From: Kineosporia succinea
GTDB lineage: Bacteria; Actinomycetota; Actinomycetes; Actinomycetales; Kineosporiaceae
DNA: 64,000 nucleotides
Direction of reading: 5' to 3'
Assembly: GCF_030811555.1 (NCBI RefSeq)
Contig: NZ_JAUSQZ010000001.1
Coordinates: 3,097,241-3,161,240, forward strand
The notes beneath the pieces are model-generated. The model was given only the letters and a program-made list of their open reading frames with translations, made no database searches and was not told the DNA's origin. Below, in pieces: positions 17,211 to 26,249 of the stretch. Every line of letters begins with the position of its first letter. Within the stretch, counting starts at the first letter, position 1. The position numbers and the translations under genes are program-made.

Positions 17211-20069
17211 GTGCCCTCGAACACCACCACCGCGGCGACGAAGCCGGCCGGCGACCGGGTCGCCCGGCCGGTCGAGTCGGCGCCTGCTGCTCGTCCGGCC
17301 ACCCGCCGGGGGACTTCCGCGGCGGTCGTCACGCCGGCGAAGACCACCAGTACCGCTGCCACGAAAAGCACTGCCGTGAAAAGCACCGCGGGCAAGAACC
17401 GTACGAGCTCCTCCCGGACGGCGACGAAGAAGTCACCCGCCGCCGGAACGTCGGTGGAGACGAGGCCCGCGACGCTCTCCCCGGCCCGCAAGACCGCGAC
17501 GACGGGAACCCCTCCGGCGAGGAAGTCCGCCACGACCCGTCCGGTGACCGGGAAGGCGGCCACGACCGGGACCGCCGCCGGGAAGGCGGCCACGACCGGG
17601 ACCGCCGCCGGGAAGGCGGCCACGACCCGGCCCGCCGCGAAGGCGGTCACGACCCGGCCCGCCGCGAAGGCAGCGACGGCCCGCCCCGCGACGAAGAAGT
17701 CGCCCGCCGGGGCCACGGCGAGGAAGACGTCTGCGGCCGGGGCCACGTCGAAGAAGACCACCGCGGCGCGGCCCACGGCGGAGAAGCGGGCGACGACCGG
17801 GACCGCGGCGAGGAAGACAGCCACCACGCGGCCCGCGGCGAAGCCGGCCACGACGCGTCCCGTTGCGAAGAAGACGTCCACGACCAGCCCCACGACGGCG
17901 CGGCCTTCGGCGAAGAAGACGGTGGCGACCCGTCCCACGACCAGGACGGCATCCGCGACGCAGGCGGCCGGCCGGTCCACGGCCGGGAAGGCCTCCACGA
18001 CCACTCGGACGGCGGCCGCAGCCAAGCGCCCGGCCGCGAGCACCACATCCGGCGCACCCACGAAAAAGGCGACCGCCACCCGCCCGGCCGCGAAGAGGGC
18101 GGCCTCGACGCGTTCGGCCGCGAAGGCGACTTCGACGCGTTCGGCCGCGAAGGCGACTACGACGCGTTCGGCCGCCAAGGCGACTACGACGCGTTCGGCA
18201 GCGAAGACGTCCACGGCCAGCCCCGCAGCGAAGGCGACCTCGGCCCGTGCGGCGGCGAAGAAGGCGACCGCGACGCGTCCGGCGGTGAAGGCGACCGCGA
18301 CGCGTGCGGCGGTGAAGGCGACCGCGACGCGTGCGGCGGTGAAGGCGACCGCGACGCGTCCGGCGGTGAAGGCGACCGCGACGCGTGCGGCGGTGAAGGC
18401 GACTACGACGCGTTCGGCAACGAAGACGTCCAAGGCTCGCCCGGCAGCGAAGGCGGCCACGACTCGTCCAGCGACGAAGAGGGCGACTGCCACACGGACG
18501 ACGGTGAAGAAGTCCGGCCCGGCGGTTGAGCGTGGTGCGACAACGGGTTCGGCCGCGAAGAAGGCGACCACCCGCTCGGCCGAGAAGACAACCGCGACCA
18601 CGCGCAGGTCCGCGACGGCCTCGAAGCGCACGACCTCCACCGCAGCCCGGAAGACCGCCTCCGCCGGTACTCCGGCCAAGAAGTCGGCAGCGACGCGACC
18701 GGCCGCGAAGAAGGCAGCGACCGCTACCCGTTCGGTGACGAAGAAGGCGGCCTCCACGGGACCGGCCGCGAAGAAGGCAGCGACCGCTACCCGTTCGGTG
18801 GCGAAGAAGGCGGCCTCTACGGGAGTGGCCGCGAAGAAGGCGGCTTCCACGGGAGTGGCCGCGAAGAAGGCGGCTTCCACGGGAGTGGCCGCGAAGAAGG
18901 CGGCCTCCACGGGAGCGGCCGCGAAGAAGGCGGCCTCCACACGACTGGCCGCGAAGAAGTCGGCCCCCACACGTTCGGCCGCGAAGAAGACTGCCCCCGC
19001 GCGCGCCGCCGCCAAGAGTTCGGCTGCTCCAACGGGTTCGGCCGCGAAGAAGTCGGTCACGTCGCGTCCGGCCGTGAAGGCGGCGACGGCGACGCGTTCG
19101 GCGGCCAAGAAGGCGGCTGCGACGAAGATGACCTCCACGCGACCGGCCACGAAGAAGGCGGCCACGACGAAGCGGGCTGCGACGGCTCGTCCGGCCGAGA
19201 AGGCGACCACGACGCGGGCGGCTGCGGCGAAGGTGACTGCCACACGTCCAGCCGTGAAGAAGGCGACCACGACTCGGTCGGCGGCGAAGAAGCCGGCTGC
19301 CCCGCGACCGGCCACGACGAAGACCGCCACGAAGAGCGCCACGAAGACCGCCACGAAGAGCGCCACGAAGAGCGCCACGACGGGTTCGGGTGCCACGAGG
19401 GCGACGGCCACGCGTCCGGCGGCCACGAAGGCGACGGTCACGCGAGCGGCCACGAAGGCGTCCGCCACGCGTCCGGTGGTGAAGAAGACGACCACGGCGC
19501 GGTCCGCGGCCAAGGCGGTTCCGGCGTCCGGGGCCGTTGCCGGGACGGCTGAGAAGGCGCCGAAGAAGGCGTCCTCGGGGCGGTCGGCTGTGAAGAGTGC
19601 GGGTCCCCGCACCGGGGCGGCCGCGAAGAAGGTGGCCCGGACGGCCGGTGAGACGCAGTCGCGTCCGGCGGCCGGGGAGACCGGTACGTCTCGGGCGGCT
19701 GAGAAGATCGTCCCCGCGCCCGAGAACGGGGTGCTCCGGGCTCCGGAGCTCTCGAACCCGTCGGTGAACAGGTCGTCCGACGTCACCAACGGGAGTTCCG
19801 TGGCCCAGGTGACCGCTACCGCCATTCCGGTACAGCGCACTGAGGGGGCGCAGGCCACCGTGCCCACCGCCCCGGCGGGGGCGGTCGAGGAGAACGGGAC
19901 CGACGCGTCCACCATCGAACCGACCCACGCGAGCCCGGAACCCGCGAGCCCGGCCCCCCGGAGCCCCGATGCCGAGCCGGGCGAGAACGGGCTGAACGGG
20001 ACCGCGCCCGCGGCGGGCCGGCCGGACCCGGACCCGGACGAGACCCCGGAACCGGTCACCGCCGCCTGA
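17211..20069 (+). CDS. Giant Lys/Ala/Thr/Arg-rich repetitive basic protein (histone H1-tail-like)
   Basis: The 952-residue product is almost entirely low-complexity, built from short degenerate repeats such as KATATRPAV, AKKAASTGVA and KAATTRPAA. It resembles the tails of histone H1, chlamydial Hc2-type proteins and actinobacterial HupB, but no HU fold or other globular domain is visible. The last 130 residues are different: less basic, richer in Pro/Glu/Asn. A perfect aggagg site four bases before the GTG at 17211 supports real translation on this strand. Lysine and arginine spaced every few residues suggest DNA, RNA or polyphosphate binding, perhaps nucleoid compaction. A hairpin terminator follows. 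Long open frames on the opposite strand are shadows caused by composition. Confidence 0.8.
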   Translation: MPSNTTTAATKPAGDRVARPVESAPAARPATRRGTSAAVVTPAKTTSTAATKSTAVKSTAGKNRTSSSRTATKKSPAAGTSVETRPATLSPARKTATTGTPPARKSATTRPVTGKAATTGTAAGKAATTGTAAGKAATTRPAAKAVTTRPAAKAATARPATKKSPAGATARKTSAAGATSKKTTAARPTAEKRATTGTAARKTATTRPAAKPATTRPVAKKTSTTSPTTARPSAKKTVATRPTTRTASATQAAGRSTAGKASTTTRTAAAAKRPAASTTSGAPTKKATATRPAAKRAASTRSAAKATSTRSAAKATTTRSAAKATTTRSAAKTSTASPAAKATSARAAAKKATATRPAVKATATRAAVKATATRAAVKATATRPAVKATATRAAVKATTTRSATKTSKARPAAKAATTRPATKRATATRTTVKKSGPAVERGATTGSAAKKATTRSAEKTTATTRRSATASKRTTSTAARKTASAGTPAKKSAATRPAAKKAATATRSVTKKAASTGPAAKKAATATRSVAKKAASTGVAAKKAASTGVAAKKAASTGVAAKKAASTGAAAKKAASTRLAAKKSAPTRSAAKKTAPARAAAKSSAAPTGSAAKKSVTSRPAVKAATATRSAAKKAAATKMTSTRPATKKAATTKRAATARPAEKATTTRAAAAKVTATRPAVKKATTTRSAAKKPAAPRPATTKTATKSATKTATKSATKSATTGSGATRATATRPAATKATVTRAATKASATRPVVKKTTTARSAAKAVPASGAVAGTAEKAPKKASSGRSAVKSAGPRTGAAAKKVARTAGETQSRPAAGETGTSRAAEKIVPAPENGVLRAPELSNPSVNRSSDVTNGSSVAQVTATAIPVQRTEGAQATVPTAPAGAVEENGTDASTIEPTHASPEPASPAPRSPDAEPGENGLNGTAPAAGRPDPDPDETPEPVTAA
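17551..17640 (+). repeat. 30-bp tandem repeat, three copies, inside the basic-protein gene
   Basis: Three adjacent 30-bp units (17551-17580, 17581-17610, 17611-17640) encode GKAATTGTAA-type decapeptides. The first two units are identical and the third diverges at its end, indicating recent tandem duplication. Confidence 0.9.
18261..18422 (+). repeat. 27-bp tandem repeat, six copies, inside the basic-protein gene
   Basis: Six adjacent 27-bp units encode the nonapeptide KATATRAAV or KATATRPAV. Units differ mainly at one codon (Ala or Pro); the sixth is more diverged. This local nucleotide identity shows expansion by slippage or unequal exchange. Confidence 0.9.
18801..18980 (+). repeat. 30-bp tandem repeat, six copies, inside the basic-protein gene
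   Basis: Six adjacent 30-bp units encode AKKAASTGVA and variants (STGAA, STRLA, PTRSA). Units two and three are identical at the nucleotide level, so the array is recent. Confidence 0.9.
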
Positions 20070-20084
20070 TCACACAGCTGCTGA

Positions 20085-20123
20085 CGAGGAGGGATCGGCG
20101 CCCGGCGCACCGGTCCCTCCTCG
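20085..20123 (+). terminator. Terminator of the basic-protein gene
   Basis: A 14-bp stem with one G-T pair (20085-20098 with 20110-20123) starts 15 bases after the stop codon. No T tract follows. Confidence 0.65.
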
Positions 20124-20222
20124 CTGACCTGGGTATTCCGTGACTGCGCGGATCCGGACGGATCCTGGGTGTGAACTTCGTCTTCCGGGCCTGGGCTGCA
20201 CCTGGCCCCCGGCGGTGGAACC

Positions 20223-20861
20223 ATGGTGCGAATGAGCTCAGGTGAACAGGTCCGCCCCCGGCGCCCGGCCTTCTTCAGCCCCGCCGTCATGGACACGTTC
20301 CAGGGCGACATCGACCCGGTCCAGCGCATCGAGGCGGCCCATCGCACGGCCGCGGCTCTGGTCGACCACGCCCGCAGCGGCGGCGACCCGGCGGCCACCG
20401 CCCGCATCGTCGCCCTCGCCGACATCTACGGGCTCGACGAGATCGCCGAGCTCTGGTCGGCGCGTCCCGCGTCCACCCTGCCCGGCGCCCTCTGGCGCAT
20501 CTACGCTCTGCAGGCCGGGATCCGGCAGGACCCGCTGGCCATGTCCCGGGCCTTCGACGCCGGCCGGCACCGGGCTCCGGTGCACGAGGCGGTGGCCGGC
20601 GTGGCCGACCCGCCCGGGCCGACCGAGGTGCAGGACATGTCCGACGCGATCCTGGGTGGCGCCTTCACCGGCGACCTGGCCGACGCGCTGGAACGGGCCG
20701 CGGCCTTCTGCCACGTGGTGGCGACCGGCCTGGCCGTACGGGCCGACACCGAGCACCCGCCGCGCGACGACAGCCTCACCCGTCAGGCCTCGGGCCTGGC
20801 CCGTACCGGAACCGAGCTCGAACTGGCCGCGAAGCTGTGGCGCAGCGGTGAACTCAGCTAG
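20223..20861 (+). CDS. Conserved-looking hypothetical protein, 212 residues
   Basis: I do not recognise this family. The protein appears soluble, mostly alpha-helical and acidic (IVALADIYGLDEIAELWSARP, VQDMSDAILGGAFTGDLADALERAAAF), with no signal peptide or catalytic motif that I can name. Codon use matches the neighbours. The ATG at 20223 is used here; an in-frame ATG at 20232 is equally possible because neither has a strong ribosome-binding site. The stop codon lies inside a 22-bp perfect inverted repeat. It stands alone between the basic-protein gene and the pst region. Confidence 0.7.
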   Translation: MVRMSSGEQVRPRRPAFFSPAVMDTFQGDIDPVQRIEAAHRTAAALVDHARSGGDPAATARIVALADIYGLDEIAELWSARPASTLPGALWRIYALQAGIRQDPLAMSRAFDAGRHRAPVHEAVAGVADPPGPTEVQDMSDAILGGAFTGDLADALERAAAFCHVVATGLAVRADTEHPPRDDSLTRQASGLARTGTELELAAKLWRSGELS

Positions 20862-20902
20862 GCCGGTCTCCTGAGTCAATGCCTAGCTGAGTTCACCGCT
20901 GC
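20842..20902 (+). terminator. 22-bp perfect hairpin overlapping the stop codon
   Basis: A perfect 22-bp inverted repeat (20842-20863 and 20881-20902) with a 17-base loop includes the last codons and the TAG stop of the 212-residue hypothetical. It is likely its terminator or a 3' stabiliser. There is no T tract. Confidence 0.7.
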
Positions 20903-21170
20903 GGGGCACCCCGGGGGAGCTGCGCCAGGAGGGCAAACAAGCGGGGCGAAACGGGCCCGGCGGGGGAACATCCGCGTCCGGTCGTGAGTTAATAGACCTC
21001 GGTGACGCTCTTCGGGGTCTCACCGGGCGTCGGGCTGCGGTAGCCCCGGGTCCCATTTTAAGCCGCCCAGAGCGGCCGTTGCACCGTGAGGTGCTCCCGG
21101 TCCGACGTCCCAAGACGTGCATGACGAACGGTGTCGATCCCCTCGCGGGATCGGCACCGTTCGTCGTTTG
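20903..21170 (+). ncRNA. Candidate non-coding RNA or long pst leader
   Basis: No credible reading frame occupies this stretch. It contains several short complementary segments and ends in a very strong hairpin at 21123-21165 followed by gttt. The unit is isolated from the upstream gene by its own hairpin and lies about 440 bases before pstS. This suggests an independent short transcript or an attenuated leader. I do not recognise an Rfam-like motif: no tmRNA, SRP, RNase P or 6C signature was seen. The transcript start is unknown, so the left boundary is approximate. Confidence 0.35.
21123..21165 (+). terminator. Strong hairpin upstream of pstS
   Basis: A 19-bp stem with a single G-T pair (21123-21141 with 21147-21165) and a 5-base loop is followed by gtttg. 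It marks the 3' end of a transcript in the gene-free region before pstS. Its stem motif gaacggtg resembles the stem of the terminator after pstB. Confidence 0.7.
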
Positions 21171-21401
21171 CGATCGACCCCGGCCCTGGTCAGGTGGGCT
21201 CTGCGGCGACTACGGGGAGACATCGGGACGCGGGGCCCCGACCATGATCATCACGATCGGGTCACGCCTGACACCCGGTCCGTGATCTCCACTCTCCGCT
21301 ACCCGGCCGGCCCGCAGGTGGGCGCAGAATCGGCCTCAAGTACACCGAGAGCGACCGATCACGTGACGGTGTGTGCTTGCGGAATGCCCTTCCCGGGTGG
21401 C

Positions 21402-21434
21402 GTTCACTTGAAAGTCGCCATGTGGTCCAGGTCT
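21402..21434 (+). promoter_or_regulatory. PHO-box-like direct repeats upstream of pstS
   Basis: Three consecutive 11-base units begin GTTCACTTGAA, AGTCGCCATGT and GGTCCAGGTCT. The Streptomyces PhoP box is made of 11-base direct repeats resembling GTTCACC, so the first unit is a good match and the next two are weaker. The position, about 180-210 bases before the pstS start, and the presence of regX3 in this window support the call. A further gttaacc at 21468-21474 may extend the site. Confidence 0.45.
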
Positions 21435-21610
21435 CTTTGCTGGATGTCGAGGGTTCGTTTGGCCGTCGTTAACCATCGTCGGCGGATCGCTTCACCTCGG
21501 CTGCCTACGTTCTGTGTCGGGGCATCCAACCGTGCCCCGGCGACGCGCCTGAGGGCGGCGCCCGAAGAACTGGCTGGGCTTCGTTCCCGGCTCCATGAAA
21601 GGGAATTCCA

Positions 21611-22723
21611 TTGAAGCTCCCCAAGCACGTTGCACTGACGAGCGTGGCGCTGGCCGGCGCTCTCGCGCTGACCGCCTGCGGCTCGGACGACAACAGCGCG
21701 GGTGGTAGCACCACCGAGGAGAGCAGCAGCGCGAGCGTCAGCGGCACGCTGAACGGCGAGGGTTCCTCGGCTCAGAAGAACGCCATCGAAGAGGTCATCT
21801 CGACCTTCGGTGACGCCAACCCCGACGCGACCGTGAACTACAACGCGACCGGTTCCGGCGACGGCGTCAAGAACTTCATCGCCAAGCAGGTCGACTTCGC
21901 CGGTTCCGACTCGGCTCTGAAGTCCGAGGCCGTCGACGGTGTCGTCGAGGCCGACGCCGCCAAGGAGCGTTGTGGCGGCAACGAGGCCTGGAACCTGCCC
22001 CTGGTGGCCGGCCCCATCTCGATCGCCTACAACCTGCCGGGCGTCGACAAGCTGATCCTGACCCCCGAGGTCGCGTCCAAGGTCTTCCTGGGCGACATCA
22101 AGACCTGGAACGACAAGGCGATCGCCGACCTCAACCCGGGCGTGACCCTGCCGTCCACCGCGATCTCCGTGTTCTTCCGCTCGGACGAGTCGGGCACCAC
22201 CGAGAACTTCCAGAAGTACCTGTCCGGTTCCGCCCCGGACGCGTGGACCGCCGAGCCGTCGAAGGCGTGGCCGGGCAAGGTCGGCGAGGGTCGCGCCAAG
22301 TCCGACGGTGTGTCCCAGGGTGTGAAGAGCGTCGAGGGTGGCATCACCTACGTCGAGTGGAGCTACGCCACCTCGAACCAGCTGGGTGTCGCGCAGATCG
22401 ACAACGGCGGCGGCGCCGTCGAGCTCACCGGTGAGTCGGCCGGTAAGGCCCTGACCGCGGCCGAGGTCGTCGGCGAGGGCAACGACCTCAAGCTGAAGCT
22501 GGACTACGCGACCAAGGAGGCCGGCGTGTACCCGGCCGTCCTGGTCACCTACGAGATCGTCTGCTCGAAGGGCCTCGAGGCCGACAAGACCACGCTGATC
22601 AAGGCGTTCCTCAAGCACTTCGCCAGCAGCGAGACCCAGACCAGCCTGCAGGACGCCGGCTACGCGCCGATCCCGACCGAGATCGCGGACAAGGTCAACA
22701 CCGCGATCGACGCGATCTCCTGA
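21611..22723 (+). CDS. pstS: Phosphate ABC transporter substrate-binding lipoprotein PstS
   Basis: PstS captures phosphate outside the membrane and passes it to PstCA. The 370-residue precursor has a lipoprotein signal peptide with lipobox LTAC (Cys22). Phosphate-contact segments are visible: GEGSSAQ, TGSGDGVKNF, AGSDSAL and RSDESGTTENF. The start is a TTG at 21611, required for the charged n-region MKLPK and preceded by a gaaaggga ribosome-binding site; a nearby ATG at 21595 is out of frame. It is the first gene of pstSCAB and is separated from pstC by about 200 bases, which may allow higher pstS expression. Confidence 0.96.
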   Translation: MKLPKHVALTSVALAGALALTACGSDDNSAGGSTTEESSSASVSGTLNGEGSSAQKNAIEEVISTFGDANPDATVNYNATGSGDGVKNFIAKQVDFAGSDSALKSEAVDGVVEADAAKERCGGNEAWNLPLVAGPISIAYNLPGVDKLILTPEVASKVFLGDIKTWNDKAIADLNPGVTLPSTAISVFFRSDESGTTENFQKYLSGSAPDAWTAEPSKAWPGKVGEGRAKSDGVSQGVKSVEGGITYVEWSYATSNQLGVAQIDNGGGAVELTGESAGKALTAAEVVGEGNDLKLKLDYATKEAGVYPAVLVTYEIVCSKGLEADKTTLIKAFLKHFASSETQTSLQDAGYAPIPTEIADKVNTAIDAIS

Positions 22724-22920
22724 CCTTCTGCAGGTCGACGCACGGAGTAGCACCACGTAAGGACCGATGCCCCGCGGCCCCCGGTCCCGCCCGAGAGGGC
22801 GGCATCGGCGGCGGCGGGGCTCGGTTCGTATCCGGACCTGCTGTCCGAAGAGCCACTGGAACCGGCTCGACGACGGTCTCCCACTCCCTCGTAGCCCCCT
22901 AGCCCCCCGAGGATTCACGG
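22724..22920 (+). promoter_or_regulatory. pstS-pstC intergenic region with hairpin potential
   Basis: The spacer can form nested stems: ccgatgcc pairs with ggcatcgg, and an inner ccgccc-gaga-gggcgg hairpin lies within. Such a structure after pstS commonly reduces read-through into the permease genes or stabilises the pstS message. The function here is inferred from position only. Confidence 0.4.
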
Positions 22921-23895
22921 ATGTCCACCATCACCGGCCATTCGGAGCTCGACGCCGAGCCCTCCGGCGACAAGGCCTCAACCGGTAGGCGCGGCGACCG
23001 CATCTTCGGCGGTCTGGCCACCGGCTCCGGCGTCTTCGTCATCCTTCTTGTTCTCGCGGTCGCGGGGTTCCTGCTCAGCCAGGCCGTCCCCGCCCTGATG
23101 GACAACAAGGCCAGCTTCCTGTTCGACCGGATCTGGACCGTGAACGACAGCGGCCTGGCCTTCGGTATCCCCGACCTGCTCTACGTCACGGTCATCTCGG
23201 CGCTCGTCGCCATGATCATCGCGGTGCCCGTCGCCGTGCTGGTGGCGCTGTTCCTCACCCAGTACGCGCCGGCCCGCCTGGCCGCCCCGTTCGGCTACCT
23301 GGTCGACCTGCTGGCCGCGGTGCCCTCGATCGTCTACGGCCTCTGGGGCTTCTACGTCTTCCGTTCCTACGTGGAACCGCTGCAGGACTGGATGGCGAAA
23401 ACCCTGGGCTGGACCGGCCTGTTCGGCGGCCCGGTCTCTCTCGGCACCGTCTTCCTGGCCTCGATCGTGCTGGCCATCATGATCCTCCCGATCGTGACCG
23501 CCATCTCCCGCGAGGTGTTCGCGCAGACGCCGACGACCCACAAGGAGGGCGCGCTCGCGCTCGGTGCGACCCGCTGGGAGATGATCCGCACCGCGGTCCT
23601 CCCGTTCGGGACGCCCGGTGTCATCTCCGCCGCCATGCTCGGCCTCGGCCGCGCCCTCGGTGAGACCGTCGCCGTCATGATCATCGTCAGCACCAACCCC
23701 GGACCGTTCCGGTTCTCGCTCTTCTCCGGCGGCGAGACGTTCGCGTCGAAGATCGCCAACAACTCCAGCGAGTTCGGCACCGCCTCCCGGGCCGGTGCCT
23801 ACATCGCGGCCGGCCTGGTGCTGTTCATCCTGACCTTCCTGGTCAACGCCGCGGCCCGGATCATCATCGAGCGCAGGAAGGCCTTCTCCGAGTGA
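22921..23895 (+). CDS. pstC: Phosphate ABC transporter permease PstC
   Basis: PstC is one of the two membrane subunits of the high-affinity phosphate transporter. The 324-residue protein has a polar 35-residue N terminus and about six membrane helices. The conserved cytoplasmic loop that docks on PstB is visible (KEGALALGATRWEMI), as is ALGETVAVMI. The ATG at 22921 is the natural start, although only a weak ribosome-binding site (cgagg) precedes it. Its stop overlaps the pstA start by four bases (GTGA). Confidence 0.95.
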   Translation: MSTITGHSELDAEPSGDKASTGRRGDRIFGGLATGSGVFVILLVLAVAGFLLSQAVPALMDNKASFLFDRIWTVNDSGLAFGIPDLLYVTVISALVAMIIAVPVAVLVALFLTQYAPARLAAPFGYLVDLLAAVPSIVYGLWGFYVFRSYVEPLQDWMAKTLGWTGLFGGPVSLGTVFLASIVLAIMILPIVTAISREVFAQTPTTHKEGALALGATRWEMIRTAVLPFGTPGVISAAMLGLGRALGETVAVMIIVSTNPGPFRFSLFSGGETFASKIANNSSEFGTASRAGAYIAAGLVLFILTFLVNAAARIIIERRKAFSE

Positions 23896-24800
23896 GCACG
23901 CTGACGCAGGACACCGTGTCCCCCGCACCGGCCTCGCCCATCGACAAGCCCAGCTCGATGCGTGTCGTCAAGGACAGGGTCGCCACCGTCGCGGTCTACG
24001 CCGCGTTCGTCCTGGCGCTGATCCCGCTGGTCTGGATCCTCTACACCGTCATCGACCGGGGAGCGAACCTGCTCTTCGACTCGACCTGGTGGACGAACTC
24101 GCAGCGCGGCATGATCGCCCGCCGCGAGGGCGGTGGCGCCTACCACGCGATCATCGGCACCCTGCTCCAGGCGGCCGTCACCGCGATCATCGCGGTGCCG
24201 ATCGGCGTCTTCACCGCGATCTACCTGGTCGAGTACGGCCGGGGCAAGCTGGCCCGCGCGGTCAGCTTCATGGTCGACATCCTCACGGGTATCCCGTCGA
24301 TCGTCGCCGCCCTGTTCGTCTACGCGCTCTGGGTGACCACGTTCCACTTCGAACGGGTGGCCTTCGCGGTCTGTCTCGCCCTGGTCCTGCTGATGATCCC
24401 CGTGGTGGTGCGTTCCACCGAGGAAATGCTCAAGCTGGTTCCGAACGAGCTGCGTGAGGCCTCGTACGCCCTGGGTGTGCCGAAGTGGAAGACGATCTTC
24501 AAGATCGTGCTGCCCACCGCCTTCAGCGGCATCGTCACCGGTGTGCTGCTCGGCCTGGCCCGCGTCATGGGTGAGACCGCGCCGCTGCTCATCCTCGGCC
24601 CGTACGCGAAGTCGATCAACACCGACATGTTCAGCGGGTTCATGGGGGCGCTGCCCACGATGATCAACCAGGAGCGCTCCGAGGCCTACGGCCCGGCCGT
24701 GAACCGGGTCTGGGCCGCCGCTCTCACCCTGATCCTCCTGGTCATGCTGCTCAACATCGCCGGCCGCGTGATCGCGCGCACCAACAAGGTCAGCCGCTAG
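23892..24800 (+). CDS. pstA: Phosphate ABC transporter permease PstA
   Basis: PstA pairs with PstC to form the phosphate channel. The 302-residue protein has about six membrane helices and the EAA-type loop REASYALGVPKWKTI, followed by ARVMGETAPLLIL. The GTG start at 23892 overlaps the pstC stop, indicating translational coupling. A 63-base spacer separates it from pstB. Confidence 0.95.
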   Translation: MSTLTQDTVSPAPASPIDKPSSMRVVKDRVATVAVYAAFVLALIPLVWILYTVIDRGANLLFDSTWWTNSQRGMIARREGGGAYHAIIGTLLQAAVTAIIAVPIGVFTAIYLVEYGRGKLARAVSFMVDILTGIPSIVAALFVYALWVTTFHFERVAFAVCLALVLLMIPVVVRSTEEMLKLVPNELREASYALGVPKWKTIFKIVLPTAFSGIVTGVLLGLARVMGETAPLLILGPYAKSINTDMFSGFMGALPTMINQERSEAYGPAVNRVWAAALTLILLVMLLNIAGRVIARTNKVSR

Positions 24801-24863
24801 GCCCCCCGTCGCCCACCATCCGTTTCGGGTCCCCCACGGCCCGGAGAGCAAGGAGAGCATTCG

Positions 24864-25640
<777 letters not shown>

Positions 25641-25673
25641 TCATCAGACCTTACGGTCGCTGTAACAACCCAT

Positions 25674-25707
25674 GAACGGCACTGCCCAGGCCCGGGCGGT
25701 GCCGTTC
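25674..25707 (+). terminator. Terminator of the pst operon
   Basis: A 14-bp stem with one G-T pair (25674-25687 with 25694-25707) and a 6-base loop begins about 30 bases after the pstB stop; gtcgttct follows. Confidence 0.7.
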
Positions 25708-26249
25708 GTCGTTCTGCCGTGGCCGAGGCGGTGCCCGGAGTGCTATAGGGTGTACCGCTGTATCCCAAGAGTTTCGTTTGCGACAACTGTCGGTTTCGGA
25801 ACGTGGCGGCCGGACCGACCTCTGGGCTGATCGAGTTGTGTGCGGATCATCAACCGTAAACGGTCAATAACGCCCTGTTGCGCCCTTGCTCGTCACTCCC
25901 CGTGCCGGATCGTGCGCATCGAGCCATTCAAATGTCTTCCAGGAGACTCGAAATGTCCGCTTTAACCGCGAAAACTACCGACGGTAAAGCATTCCTGACG
26001 AAGAGTTGCACCAATTAGGGCCCTTGCGAACGTGCTTGACCGGCCTTTACCTTGCTACAACGAATAGTGCAATCGCGGTACGCTGCATCCCTTTCGATGG
26101 TAATTATCCTCTGCAACTAGAACCCTGCTCTGGCCTGGTCCTTTCGCCGCGGCGGGTGGATTCGTTTGCCGCAGGTAACTGTTTCAAGCCGTTCCGGATG
26201 AGCGCCGTTCCGAAGAGTGGAGCGCAGAAGATGGTGAGGGAAGACCCCG
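25708..26249 (+). other. Low-GC intergenic region with a possible very short ORF
   Basis: This 540-base stretch is distinctly less GC-rich than its surroundings. It contains AT-rich promoter-like segments (ctatagggt near 25742; ttgacc near 26037). It also holds a possible 21-codon reading frame at 25953-26018, listed separately. The rest shows no credible gene. It probably carries the promoters for the conservon operon. Confidence 0.5.
25953..26018 (+). CDS. Possible 21-residue peptide
   Basis: An ATG at 25953 is preceded by an aggaga site at good spacing and opens a 21-codon frame ending at 26018. The peptide ends in TKSCTN. An in-frame ATG at 25932 would lengthen it by seven residues. Low GC and lack of a recognised family make this tentative; it could be a leader peptide, a small secreted-type peptide or chance. 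Confidence 0.25.
   Translation: MSALTAKTTDGKAFLTKSCTN

Noticed and set aside
17195-20425. Very long open frame on the minus strand opposite the basic-protein gene
   Set aside because: It mirrors the repeats of the plus-strand gene, has no ribosome-binding site and runs past both ends of that gene. The plus strand has a perfect aggagg site and a terminator.
20903-21120. tRNA, tmRNA, SRP or RNase P RNA in the spacer before pstS
   Set aside because: None of the conserved motifs of these RNAs (for example a T-loop GTTCRANYC) was found.
21404-22918. 504-codon frame antisense to pstS
   Set aside because: Composition shadow of a clear PstS gene; no family features.
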